In this document: positions 30,355 through 38,098 of the stretch, piece by piece | How positions within the stretch are numbered: the stretch's first letter is position 1 | Layout: the number at the start of each line of letters is the position of its first letter | DNA from: an uncultured Methylophaga sp. | Lineage (GTDB): Bacteria > Pseudomonadota > Gammaproteobacteria > GCF-002020875 | DNA length: 64,000 nucleotides | Reading direction: 5' to 3' | Assembly: GCA_937877715.1 (NCBI GenBank) | Contig: CALEHW010000036.1 | Coordinates: 16,010 to 80,009, forward strand | Program-made: the position numbers and the translations under genes | The notes under the pieces: model-generated | Databases searched by the model: none | Seen by the model: only the letters and a program-made list of their open reading frames with translations | Told to the model about the DNA's origin: nothing

Positions 30355-31107
30355 CTATCCTGCTGCGCGGCCAATGGCGAGGAAATCATCCGCTTTCAGT
30401 GAGGCACCACCAATTAGTCCGCCATCAATATCAGGCTGTGCCAACAACTCTGCCGCATTTCCTGCATTCATGCTGCCACCATACTGAATTCGTAATCCAT
30501 CTGCCACAGACTGGTCCTGACTTGCGATATGGCCACGGATAAATGCATGAACATCCTGTGCCTGCTCTGGAGTTGCAGTCTTTCCTGTACCGATAGCCCA
30601 TACTGGCTCATAAGCGATAATTGAGTTTTCAAGAACGGAGACACCGTAGGCATCGGTCACTGCATCGATCTGTCGGGCACATACCGCCTCGGTAATACCA
30701 TCTTCACGCTCTTCCAACAGCTCACCAACACATAGTATTGGGGTCAGGCCTGCATCCTGGGCTGCTTTGAATTTTTCTGCCACCAGCTCATCACTCTCGC
30801 CACGAATATTGCGACGTTCGGAGTGGCCGACAATAACGTATTTGCAGTTGAAATCGTTGAGCATGTCACCGGAAATCTCGCCTGTATAGGCGCCGGAGGC
30901 AGCATTGCTGAGATCCTGCGCACCCAATGCGATAGTGGTTCCCGTGATCAGGGAGGAGACCTCAGCAAGATAGGCTGCAGGTGGGCATACTGCCATCTCT
31001 GCACTATTCACATCTCTGATACCATCTTTCAGACCAGACACCAGAGTACGAATACTCTCGAGTGATCCATTCATTTTCCAGTTTCCAGCAATAATTGGCT
31101 GACGCAT
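30355..31107 (-). CDS. tpiA: Triosephosphate isomerase
   Basis: The enzyme interconverts dihydroxyacetone phosphate and glyceraldehyde 3-phosphate. The 250-residue protein has GNWKMNG (catalytic Lys), VIVGHSERR (catalytic His) and IIAYEPVWAIGTGKTATP (catalytic Glu and loop 6), plus the phosphate-binding IQYGGSMNAGNA and DGGLIGGASL. It is the first gene of tpiA-secG. The fold-back element 31181-31371 separates it from glmM. Confidence 0.97.
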   Translation of the reverse strand: MRQPIIAGNWKMNGSLESIRTLVSGLKDGIRDVNSAEMAVCPPAAYLAEVSSLITGTTIALGAQDLSNAASGAYTGEISGDMLNDFNCKYVIVGHSERRNIRGESDELVAEKFKAAQDAGLTPILCVGELLEEREDGITEAVCARQIDAVTDAYGVSVLENSIIAYEPVWAIGTGKTATPEQAQDVHAFIRGHIASQDQSVADGLRIQYGGSMNAGNAAELLAQPDIDGGLIGGASLKADDFLAIGRAAG

Positions 31108-31180
31108 TGGTAACTCCCTTCCACGAAATTGCAGCGGCGAATCTTAGCGATTCACTGCCAATAAATCAATCAAAATTGTG

Positions 31181-31371
31181 ATTTCTCATCCCATACGCAG
31201 AGATGTTTTATTGACAAGCTGACTGCGCTCTGTTTTTTGGTTATTTTTTAGAGATAGCCTGTCATTGTCTGAGTGTAGCAAGTTTTGACAGGCTCTGAAA
31301 AATCACTAAAAAACAGAGATAGAAGCAATCTTCGAGGAGAGAATAATATCTCTGCGTATGGGATGAGAAAT
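31181..31371 (+). repeat. Fold-back repeat, family E copy 2 (between glmM and tpiA)
   Basis: The outer arms 31181-31204 and 31348-31371 are perfect 24-bp inverted repeats and can be extended by about 3 pairs. The middle arms 31228-31253 and 31293-31318 pair over 26 bp with three mismatched or wobble positions. The inner arms 31256-31264 and 31286-31294 pair over 9 bp. The core AGCCTGTCATTGTCTGAGTG, then AGCAAGTTTTGACAGGCTCT, matches copies 1 and 3, and so does the right flank TAGAAGCAATCTTCGAGGAG. Outer and middle stems are unlike the other copies in sequence. It lies 11 nt after the glmM stop. No coding capacity and no T-tract were seen. Confidence 0.8.
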
Positions 31372-31382
31372 TACTTTAAGAA

Positions 31383-32720
31383 TTAGCTTCCCACTTGTTG
31401 TCGAACCACATGCGCCAACTCTTCGGCCATGGTGAAGACCTCCTCCTCATTCTGCCCCTCAACCATCACTCGAACCAGTGGCTCGGTACCAGATGGGCGC
31501 AGCAGGATACGTCCTCTCTCTCCCAATTTCTCTTCTGCAGCTCTCAATGCCCGCTGAATCTCGTCACTGTTGTTAACGCCCCGCTGACGCAGCGGCACAT
31601 TGACCATCTTCTGGGGATATAGCGTAACCTCACTGGTCAACTGCGCCATGGTTTTGCCGCTCTCAACTATCTCGAACAGCACCTGTAGTGCGCTAACGAC
31701 ACCGTCACCTGTAGTGGCACGGTCCAGACAGAGTATATGGCCAGAGGACTCGCCCCCGATCATCCCGCCATTTGCCTGTAACATCTCCATCACATAACGA
31801 TCCCCCACTGCCGAGCGCATAAACGGGATCTCCATTTCGGAGAAGGCATGTTCCAGCCCCAGATTAGTCATCAGGGTGCCTACAATCGGCCCGATCAACT
31901 CCTCTTGCTGTTGTCGAGAACGTGCAATGATATAGAGCAGAAGATCACCATCAACCACATTGCCCTCACTATCTACCATGATACAGCGATCTCCATCACC
32001 ATCCAGGGCGATGCCGAGATCTGCCTCATAGTGGGCAACCATTCCGGCCAGCACCTCCGGGTGGGTGGATCCGGTCTGACGATTGATATTGAGGCCATCA
32101 GGCTGATTACCAACTGTCATCACCTCGGCACCAAGCTCGGAGAAGACGAGGGGAGCGGTCGCATAAGCTGCACCATTGGCACAGTCCACCACCAGCTTAA
32201 TCCCCCTGAGCGAGAACCCCATCGGCACACTGCTTTTACAGAACTCAATATAGCGCCCCGGGGCATCATCGACTCGTCGAGCCTTGCCCAGCCTAGATGA
32301 TTCAACACTCTCTATGGGGTCCTCAAGCAGCTGCTCCACCTCATGTTCCCACTGATCAGAGAATTTTTTCCCTTCGGCTGAGAAGAATTTGAAACCGTTA
32401 TCGTAGAATGGATTGTGAGAGGCGCTGATAACCACACCAGCAGCAGCATGAAGGGTGCGTGTCAGGTATGCCACAGCCGGGGTTGGCATGGGGCCCAACA
32501 GACCAACATCCATTCCCGCCGCGGAGAAACCAGCCTCCAGGGCAGATTCAAACATGTATCCGGAGATGCGGGTATCCTTGCCGATCAGTACCATACCGTG
32601 GCCATCACGGGCCGTCACCTTGCCTGCTGCATAACCAAGATGCATGGCGAAATCCGGAGTGATTGGTGACTCCCCAACCTCTCCACGGATGCCATCGGTA
32701 CCAAAATATTTTCTACTCAC
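31383..32720 (-). CDS. glmM: Phosphoglucosamine mutase
   Basis: The enzyme converts glucosamine 6-phosphate to glucosamine 1-phosphate for peptidoglycan and LPS precursors. The 445-residue protein has the N-terminal KYFGTDGIRGEVGE, the phosphoserine loop VVISASHNPFYDNGFK, the metal loop ALDGDGDRCIMVD and the C-terminal phosphate site LLRPSGTEPLVRVMVE. The start is GTG at 32720, with AAGGA six nt upstream. Fold-back repeats flank it on both sides (copies E2 and E3). Confidence 0.97.
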   Translation of the reverse strand: MSRKYFGTDGIRGEVGESPITPDFAMHLGYAAGKVTARDGHGMVLIGKDTRISGYMFESALEAGFSAAGMDVGLLGPMPTPAVAYLTRTLHAAAGVVISASHNPFYDNGFKFFSAEGKKFSDQWEHEVEQLLEDPIESVESSRLGKARRVDDAPGRYIEFCKSSVPMGFSLRGIKLVVDCANGAAYATAPLVFSELGAEVMTVGNQPDGLNINRQTGSTHPEVLAGMVAHYEADLGIALDGDGDRCIMVDSEGNVVDGDLLLYIIARSRQQQEELIGPIVGTLMTNLGLEHAFSEMEIPFMRSAVGDRYVMEMLQANGGMIGGESSGHILCLDRATTGDGVVSALQVLFEIVESGKTMAQLTSEVTLYPQKMVNVPLRQRGVNNSDEIQRALRAAEEKLGERGRILLRPSGTEPLVRVMVEGQNEEEVFTMAEELAHVVRQQVGS

Positions 32721-32774
32721 TGCTTTTCCTTTATATCAATCGTTCCATAACTGTAACAGTTCACCCATTGTAAC

Positions 32775-32960
32775 TACTCGTTCCGTGAGTGCGCCCTTTT
32801 TTCAACGAATCGGCTACGCCTCGTTTTCCAGCACTTTTTTCAGAAAACAGCCTGCCAGTGTCTAAGCGTAGCGAGTTTTAGCAGACGCTGAAAAAAGTGT
32901 GGGAAATAAGGGAAAAAGTAGACTCTGAGGAGAGAAAAGATCGCATTCACAGAACGAGTA
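32775..32960 (+). repeat. Fold-back repeat, family E copy 3 (between folP and glmM)
   Basis: The outer arms 32775-32793 and 32942-32960 pair over 19 bp with two differences; pairing resumes beyond a 5-nt insertion on the left. The middle arms 32825-32843 and 32888-32906 pair over 19 bp with two mismatches. The inner stem near 32849 and 32880-32888 is imperfect. The core AGCCTGCCAGTGTCTAAGCG, then AGCGAGTTTTAGCAGACGCT, matches copies 1 and 2, while the stems do not. It starts 23 nt after the folP stop. Confidence 0.75.
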
Positions 32961-32983
32961 ATGGTCAGGAAGTTTATAGCCAT

Positions 32984-33796
32984 TCATAATAGACCGGTAC
33001 CCGCCAGTGCCTCGCAAGTCTCCCTTACATCATGCACTCGCACAACAGCTGCCCCACGCTCTATAGCAACCACAGCTGCTCCAACGCTGCCCAACACCCT
33101 CTTCTCAACAGGAGCATCACCCAGTAGGGCACCTATCATCGATTTCCTCGAGAGCCCAACCAGCAGAGGAACTCCCAGGCGGCTGAAATGGCCCAGCCCT
33201 TTGAGCAGTTGAAGATTGTGATCCAGGTTTTTTCCAAAGCCAAAACCCGGATCTACTAGAATCCTGGAACGTGGGATACCGGCCAGTTCACAGTGGGCCA
33301 CCCTCCCCCCCAAAAAGCTGATTACATCTTCAACAACATCCTCATAAACAGGTTGCTGCTGCATGGTTCCAGGCTCTCCCTGCATATGCATCAGACAGAC
33401 GGAGACATCCAGTGATGCCGCTGCCTCCATGGCACCATCCACCCGTAGTGCACGTACATCGTTGATTATATCTGCACCTGCAGCAACAGCAGCCCGCATC
33501 ACCTCCGGCTTGCTGGTATCGACCGAGATGGATACGTCACTCTTGCTGTGAATTGCCTCGATTACGGGAACCACCCGCCTCAACTCCTCTTCAACGGAGA
33601 CTGTAGCGGCACCCGGACGGGTTGACTCTCCACCGACATCAATGATTGTTGCGCCCTCCTCAACCATAGTGAGGGCCTGTGAGAGAGCTGTGTCTGGGAC
33701 AAGATAATCCCCTCCATCCGAGAAGGAGTCCGGAGTTACATTAAGAATCCCCATGATGCGAGGAGGAGCATCCATGGCTTGCTGGGAGACGGCCAC
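32984..33796 (-). CDS. folP: Dihydropteroate synthase
   Basis: The enzyme joins p-aminobenzoate to 6-hydroxymethyl-dihydropterin in folate synthesis and is the sulfonamide target. The 270-residue protein has MGILNVTPDSFSDGG, IIDVGGESTRPGA, ILVDPGFGFGKNLDHN and GLSRKSMIGALLG. The reading begins with GTG at 33796, two nt past the ftsH stop; an ATG seven codons later (33775) is an equally possible start. It lies directly downstream of ftsH as in E. coli. Confidence 0.95.
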   Translation of the reverse strand: MAVSQQAMDAPPRIMGILNVTPDSFSDGGDYLVPDTALSQALTMVEEGATIIDVGGESTRPGAATVSVEEELRRVVPVIEAIHSKSDVSISVDTSKPEVMRAAVAAGADIINDVRALRVDGAMEAAASLDVSVCLMHMQGEPGTMQQQPVYEDVVEDVISFLGGRVAHCELAGIPRSRILVDPGFGFGKNLDHNLQLLKGLGHFSRLGVPLLVGLSRKSMIGALLGDAPVEKRVLGSVGAAVVAIERGAAVVRVHDVRETCEALAGTGLL

Positions 33797-35731
33797 CTAG
33801 TGCTGTTTTGCCGGTCCACCGATGGATGGGTCAGCACCCTTATCCGCTGAGGAGCTCTCCTCTACCGGAATAGCCTGCCCCATATCATCATCCTCATCAG
33901 AATCACTCCAGTCCTCTGGTGGGCGTGGTGTCCGTCCCGCCATGATATCCTTGATTTGACTCTCGTCAATAGTCTCGAAACGGATCAGTGCATCTGCCAT
34001 GCTGTCGAGTTTATCTCTGTACTTGTGCAGAATGGTCTCGGAACGCTCGTAGTTGCGGTCAATAACTGAGCGAATCTCCTCATCGATCAGATGGGCAGTC
34101 TCATCTGAAACCTCTTTATGCTTGGTGACAGAGCGCCCTAGGAACACTTCACCCTCCTCTTCTGTGTATGTAAGTGGGCCCAACTTTTCGGATAGCCCCC
34201 ATTTGGTCACCATGTTTCTGGCGATCTCCGTCGCCCGTTCAATGTCATTTGAGGCGCCTGTAGTAACGGCATCCTTACCAAACACCATCTCCTCGGCAAT
34301 ACGGCCGCCAAAGAGGCTGGAGACCTGGCTCTCCAGACGCTGCTTGCTGTGGCTGTAGCGATCCCCCTCGGGGAGAAACATGGTTACCCCAAGGGCCCGG
34401 CCTCGGGGGATAATTGTCACCTTGTAGACTGGGTCGTGATCCGGAACCGAGAGTCCTACAATGGCGTGCCCCGCCTCATGGAATGCGGTCAGCCTCTTCT
34501 CATCATCACTCATCACCATGGAGCGCCGCTCTGCACCCATCATGATTTTGTCCTTGGCCTTTTCGAATTCAGCCATGTTGACCAGACGTTTTCCCCCTTT
34601 AGCAGCAAACAGGGCGGCCTCATTGACCAGATTAGCCAGATCCGCCCCGGAAAAACCCGGGGTACCGCGTGCCAGCACCTTAGGTTTCACATTCTTGGCA
34701 ACTGGAACCTTATTCATGTGAACCTTAAGGATCTGTTCGCGACCACGCACATCAGGTAGTGGCACCACTACCTGGCGGTCAAAACGTCCGGGACGCAGCA
34801 GTGCTGGATCCAGTACATCTGGACGGTTGGTGGCGGCAATCACGATAACCCCATCATTGGCCTCAAATCCGTCCATCTCTACCAGTAGCTGGTTGAGGGT
34901 CTGCTCGCGCTCATCGTGTCCACCGCCAAGACCGGCGCCACGATGGCGGCCCACTGCATCAATTTCATCAATGAAGATGATACATGGGGCATTTTTCTTG
35001 GCCTGCTCGAACATGTCACGAACCCGAGATGCACCAACACCGACAAACATCTCGACAAAGTCCGAACCGGAGATAGTAAAGAATGGAACCTTGGCCTCGC
35101 CCGCAATGGCTTTGGCAAGCAGTGTTTTACCGGTACCTGGTGAGCCTGTCAGCAGTACGCCACGTGGAATCTTGCCGCCAAGTTTCTGGAATTTGCCTGG
35201 ATCCTGCAGAAAATCCACCAACTCAGAGACTTCCTCCTTAGCCTCCTCCACACCAGCAACATCTGCAAAGGTAACCTGAACCTGATCTTCATTCAGTAGC
35301 CTTGCCTTGCTCTTTCCGAATGACATTGGCCCACCCTTGCCGCCCATGCCGCCCTGCATCTGACGCATGAAGAATATCCAGACTGCAATCAGCAACAACA
35401 TCGGGAACCATGAGATGAATATCTGCATCAACATTCCCTGCTGCTCAGGGGGCTGCGCATTGAAGGCAACACCATTTTCGATCAGATCCTTGATCAACCC
35501 GCGATCACCTGGATCATAGGTGGTGAAGGTCTGGCCAGAGGTATTTACCCCTTTCAGCACTTGACCCTCGATCTCGACACGGTTGACCCGCCCCTGACGA
35601 ACATCTGTGATGAACTGTGAGTACTCCATACTCTGCGAGCTGGAGTTATGGGGGGCGAAGCTGTTGAAAACAGACATCAGAACTGTCGCAATGACGACCC
35701 ACAGAAGGATGTTTTTAATCATGTCATTCAA
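33797..35731 (-). CDS. ftsH: ATP-dependent zinc metalloprotease FtsH
   Basis: This membrane AAA+ protease degrades SecY, LpxC, RpoH and other substrates. The 644-residue protein has two N-terminal membrane segments (about 7-23 and 105-122), Walker [16 protein letters not shown], Walker [12 protein letters not shown], the second-region-of-homology arginines (RPGRFDRQV) and zinc site [11 protein letters not shown] (HExxH). The Walker A has Ser where most FtsH proteins have Pro (GSPGTGKT for GPPGTGKT). An in-frame ATG at 35722 is an alternative start. The rlmE-ftsH pair is split here by an IS200-type element. Confidence 0.97.
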   Translation of the reverse strand: MNDMIKNILLWVVIATVLMSVFNSFAPHNSSSQSMEYSQFITDVRQGRVNRVEIEGQVLKGVNTSGQTFTTYDPGDRGLIKDLIENGVAFNAQPPEQQGMLMQIFISWFPMLLLIAVWIFFMRQMQGGMGGKGGPMSFGKSKARLLNEDQVQVTFADVAGVEEAKEEVSELVDFLQDPGKFQKLGGKIPRGVLLTGSPGTGKTLLAKAIAGEAKVPFFTISGSDFVEMFVGVGASRVRDMFEQAKKNAPCIIFIDEIDAVGRHRGAGLGGGHDEREQTLNQLLVEMDGFEANDGVIVIAATNRPDVLDPALLRPGRFDRQVVVPLPDVRGREQILKVHMNKVPVAKNVKPKVLARGTPGFSGADLANLVNEAALFAAKGGKRLVNMAEFEKAKDKIMMGAERRSMVMSDDEKRLTAFHEAGHAIVGLSVPDHDPVYKVTIIPRGRALGVTMFLPEGDRYSHSKQRLESQVSSLFGGRIAEEMVFGKDAVTTGASNDIERATEIARNMVTKWGLSEKLGPLTYTEEEGEVFLGRSVTKHKEVSDETAHLIDEEIRSVIDRNYERSETILHKYRDKLDSMADALIRFETIDESQIKDIMAGRTPRPPEDWSDSDEDDDMGQAIPVEESSSADKGADPSIGGPAKQH

Positions 35732-35846
35732 GATTTGGTTTCCTGTTGTTATTTGTTGTGTCTACCGCTTTATGGGGGCAATTATACCCAAAATCAACCC
35801 CTATCTATCGAATATTAGGTGCCACAGCAATTTGCCAATTACACCA

Positions 35847-36423
35847 TTATGAATCCTCCACCGGCTAAAGCCGGTGGTTTCTGGTTACGGCTGAAAGCCG
35901 GTCATTTCGCCTAAAGGCGATTTACAGCACACTAAAATCATCATCTGGCTCGTTCGGCTTCTGGTTTTCTATGTACGCTTTCCAGACTTCATCGGTTACA
36001 TTTCCACTTGAAGCTACCCAATATCCCCTCGCCCATAAATGCTGGCCCCAATACCTCTTCTTTAGTTGCGGAAACTCTGTAAGCATCTTGTGTGAACTCT
36101 TTCCTTTCAGAAATTGCACCACCTTGGATACCAACAAACTCGGTGGTATTCCTATCAGCAGATGCACATGGTCCCTGTTGATTGATCCTGCATAGATGAT
36201 TAGCTCTTTACTTCGTGCAATCTCTCGCAGCAACTCTCTACACCTCAACCCAACATCACCACTCAACACCGGATAACGATACTTCGTCACCCAGACCAAG
36301 TGATATTTGCAATCCCAAATCGTATGACCCCCATGTTTATAATTCTGCATAACACAACCATACCACCTAACCCTAGCCGCCTGAAGGCGTGGGATTTACG
36401 GATCCCCTATCGGGGACTTTAAA
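35847..36423 (-). mobile_element. IS200/IS605-type insertion sequence, copy 1
   Basis: This 577-bp unit recurs at 57244-57820 and appears identical by eye. It carries a single Y1 transposase gene and no tnpB. Terminal inverted repeats are absent, but subterminal hairpins are clear: CCACCGGC/GCCGGTGG near the left boundary, CGCCT/AGGCG next to it, and CGCCT/AGGCG with TCCCC/GGGGA near the right boundary. Ends were set by comparing the two copies, so each may be off by a base or two. It lies between ftsH and rlmE. Confidence 0.92.
35922..36350 (-). CDS. tnpA: IS200-family Y1 transposase TnpA
   Basis: This 142-residue HUH single-strand transposase cuts and rejoins ssDNA at hairpin-marked ends. 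The HUH pair is His61 and His63 in DHVHLLIG, and the nucleophilic tyrosine is probably Tyr126 in YIENQ. The opening HTIWDCKYHLVWVTKYRYPVL and the GQHLWARGYW segment are typical. Reading frame and motifs are intact, so it may be active. The same protein is encoded at 57319-57747. Confidence 0.95.
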   Translation of the reverse strand: MQNYKHGGHTIWDCKYHLVWVTKYRYPVLSGDVGLRCRELLREIARSKELIIYAGSINRDHVHLLIGIPPSLLVSKVVQFLKGKSSHKMLTEFPQLKKRYWGQHLWARGYWVASSGNVTDEVWKAYIENQKPNEPDDDFSVL

Positions 36424-36450
36424 TAGGCACCTGCACGGTGAGCACGTCCA

Positions 36451-36540
36451 TACTGTTTCAGAAGATGCCATAAATACCTCCCTGTAGGCACGATAGCGGC
36501 GTCTATGCCGCTGACGCTTCTGAAACAGTACAGATGTACT
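36451..36540. repeat. Fold-back repeat with nested stems beside IS200 copy 1
   Basis: TACTGTTTCAGAAG (36451-36464) is perfectly complementary to 36527-36540. Inside, AGCGGC (36495-36500) and GCCGCT (36507-36512) form a second stem. It lies between the IS and the rlmE stop. It shares no core with family E. Confidence 0.75.
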
Positions 36541-36583
36541 CATCTTGAGAGACAAACAGGCGTAACTATCGAATAGTCAGATA

Positions 36584-37204
36584 TCATCCTCTGAACTTTC
36601 TGGCTAGCAGGTAGACCTCACGACTACGTCCTCTGGATGCTTTCGGTTTTCTGGTAATTACAGTCGAGAAATCCGCCCTCAAGGCACGTAACAGCTCGTC
36701 AAACCCCTCCCCCTGGAACACCTTCATCAGAAGATCGCCCCCTTTTCTCAGGGTATGGCAGGCAAAATCGTGGGCCATCTCGACCAGAACCATCGCCTTT
36801 GGGATATCCACAGCACTAACCCCGCTCAGATTGGGGGCCATATCGGAGAGAACCAGATCAACGCTCTCTCCCCCCAGCTTTTCAAGCAGTTGCTGCAACA
36901 CCTCATCATCCCTAAAATCTCCTTGTATAAATGTGGCTCCCGGAACTGGTTCAATATCCAGTAGATCCATTGCAACTACGGCCCCCTTTTCCCCCACCTC
37001 TCGAACTGCAATCTGGGTCCAGCCACCCGGGGCCGCGCCTAGATCAACAACCCGCAGGCCAAGGCGCAGCAAGCGGTCTTTTTTATCGATCTCCAGTAGT
37101 TTGTAGACTGCACGCGAGCGATACCCTTCTGACTGAGCCCTTTTCACAAACTCATCATCAAAGTGCTCCTGCAGCCAGCGGCTACTACTTTTACTTCTTG
37201 CCAT
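36584..37204 (-). CDS. rlmE: 23S rRNA (U2552-2'-O)-methyltransferase
   Basis: RlmE (FtsJ/RrmJ) methylates U2552 of 23S rRNA in the peptidyl transferase A-loop. The protein has [19 protein letters not shown], the AdoMet motif [15 protein letters not shown], the catalytic-lysine context, [12 protein letters not shown] and a C-terminal [19 protein letters not shown]. The ATG at 37204 is preferred over a TTG two codons upstream. It is divergent from yhbY with about 70 nt between starts. Confidence 0.96.
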   Translation of the reverse strand: MARSKSSSRWLQEHFDDEFVKRAQSEGYRSRAVYKLLEIDKKDRLLRLGLRVVDLGAAPGGWTQIAVREVGEKGAVVAMDLLDIEPVPGATFIQGDFRDDEVLQQLLEKLGGESVDLVLSDMAPNLSGVSAVDIPKAMVLVEMAHDFACHTLRKGGDLLMKVFQGEGFDELLRALRADFSTVITRKPKASRGRSREVYLLARKFRG

Positions 37205-37273
37205 TGTCAATTCCCGACATTACCATACGCACCCCATTTACAGAGAGATACTCAACAAGCTTTCCGGACAATC

Positions 37274-37567
37274 ATGAATCTTACAGGAAAACAGAAACGT
37301 CACCTTCACGGATTGGGGCACGACCTCCATCCGCTGGTTACAGTCGGTGGAAACGGAATATCAGATGGGGTGCTTGCTGAGCTTGACCAGACCCTTGAGC
37401 ACCATGAACTGATAAAGATCAAGGTTGGTGCGAGAGACCGTGAAGAGCGCAAGGAGCTGATTGAGGAGCTGGTTGCCAAAAGCGGTGCTCTCTTGGTCCA
37501 GACCATCGGCCACACTGCGTTGCTCTATCGCAAGGCCAAAAAGCCATCCCTACAGATTCCTCGATAG
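37274..37567 (+). CDS. yhbY: YhbY-type CRM-domain RNA-binding protein
   Basis: This small ribosome-associated protein acts in large-subunit assembly. The start at 37274 (MNLTGKQKRHLHGLGHDLHP) matches family N-termini and gives 97 residues; the open frame reaches further upstream to 37163 but only through the rlmE promoter side. The CRM core GLGHDLHPLVTVGGNGISDGV, with the GxxG loop, and LEHHELIKIKV are clear. It is the only plus-strand protein gene in the first 48 kb. A fragment of the family E repeat begins right after its stop. Confidence 0.94.
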   Translation: MNLTGKQKRHLHGLGHDLHPLVTVGGNGISDGVLAELDQTLEHHELIKIKVGARDREERKELIEELVAKSGALLVQTIGHTALLYRKAKKPSLQIPR

Positions 37568-37585
37568 GCGCAGCCAATTCGTCGA
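37568..37585 (+). repeat. Fragment of family E fold-back repeat
   Basis: Eighteen nucleotides (GCGCAGCCAATTCGTCGA) directly after the yhbY stop are identical to positions 137-154 of copy 1. No core or second arm is visible nearby, so this looks like a decayed or partial copy. Confidence 0.6.
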
Positions 37586-37618
37586 CAAAAATATCTGTTG
37601 TAGAGTGAGTAGTTACCC

Positions 37619-38098
37619 TCAGGCAATATAGCGAATCTCGACAATCTCCAGATTTCTGATCCCACCTGGGGTCTGAACCACTACGGGTTCCCCCTCCTCC
37701 TTGCCAATCAGTGCCCGGGCAATCGGTGAATTAATTGAGATTTTTCCCTCTTTGATATCGGCCTCATCATCCCCGACAATCTGATAGGTCACCTCGTCAC
37801 CGTTATCCTCATCCTCCAGATCAACGGTAACCCCGAAAACCACACGTCCATTCTGCGGCAGGGTCATTACATCTATCTCCTGGGCGTTGCTCAGCTTTGC
37901 CTCCAGATTCTGAATTCTGCCCTCAATGAATCCCTGCTGCTCACGTGCTGCGTGGTACTCGGCATTTTCCTTGAGATCGCCATGGGCACGGGCCTCGGCA
38001 ATATCATCCACAACTGCTGGACGATCAACCGTCCTCAACCGATGCAACTCCTCTCGCATCTTCTCCGCACCCTTTACCGTTACCGGAATCTTGTTCAT
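37619..38098 (-). CDS. greA: Transcript cleavage factor GreA
   Basis: GreA rescues backtracked RNA polymerase by stimulating transcript cleavage. The 159-residue protein has an N-terminal coiled coil with acidic tip ([22 protein letters not shown]) and the C-terminal domain ([33 protein letters not shown]). Its ATG overlaps the carB stop by 4 nt. Transcription converges with yhbY. Confidence 0.97.
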   Translation of the reverse strand: MNKIPVTVKGAEKMREELHRLRTVDRPAVVDDIAEARAHGDLKENAEYHAAREQQGFIEGRIQNLEAKLSNAQEIDVMTLPQNGRVVFGVTVDLEDEDNGDEVTYQIVGDDEADIKEGKISINSPIARALIGKEEGEPVVVQTPGGIRNLEIVEIRYIA

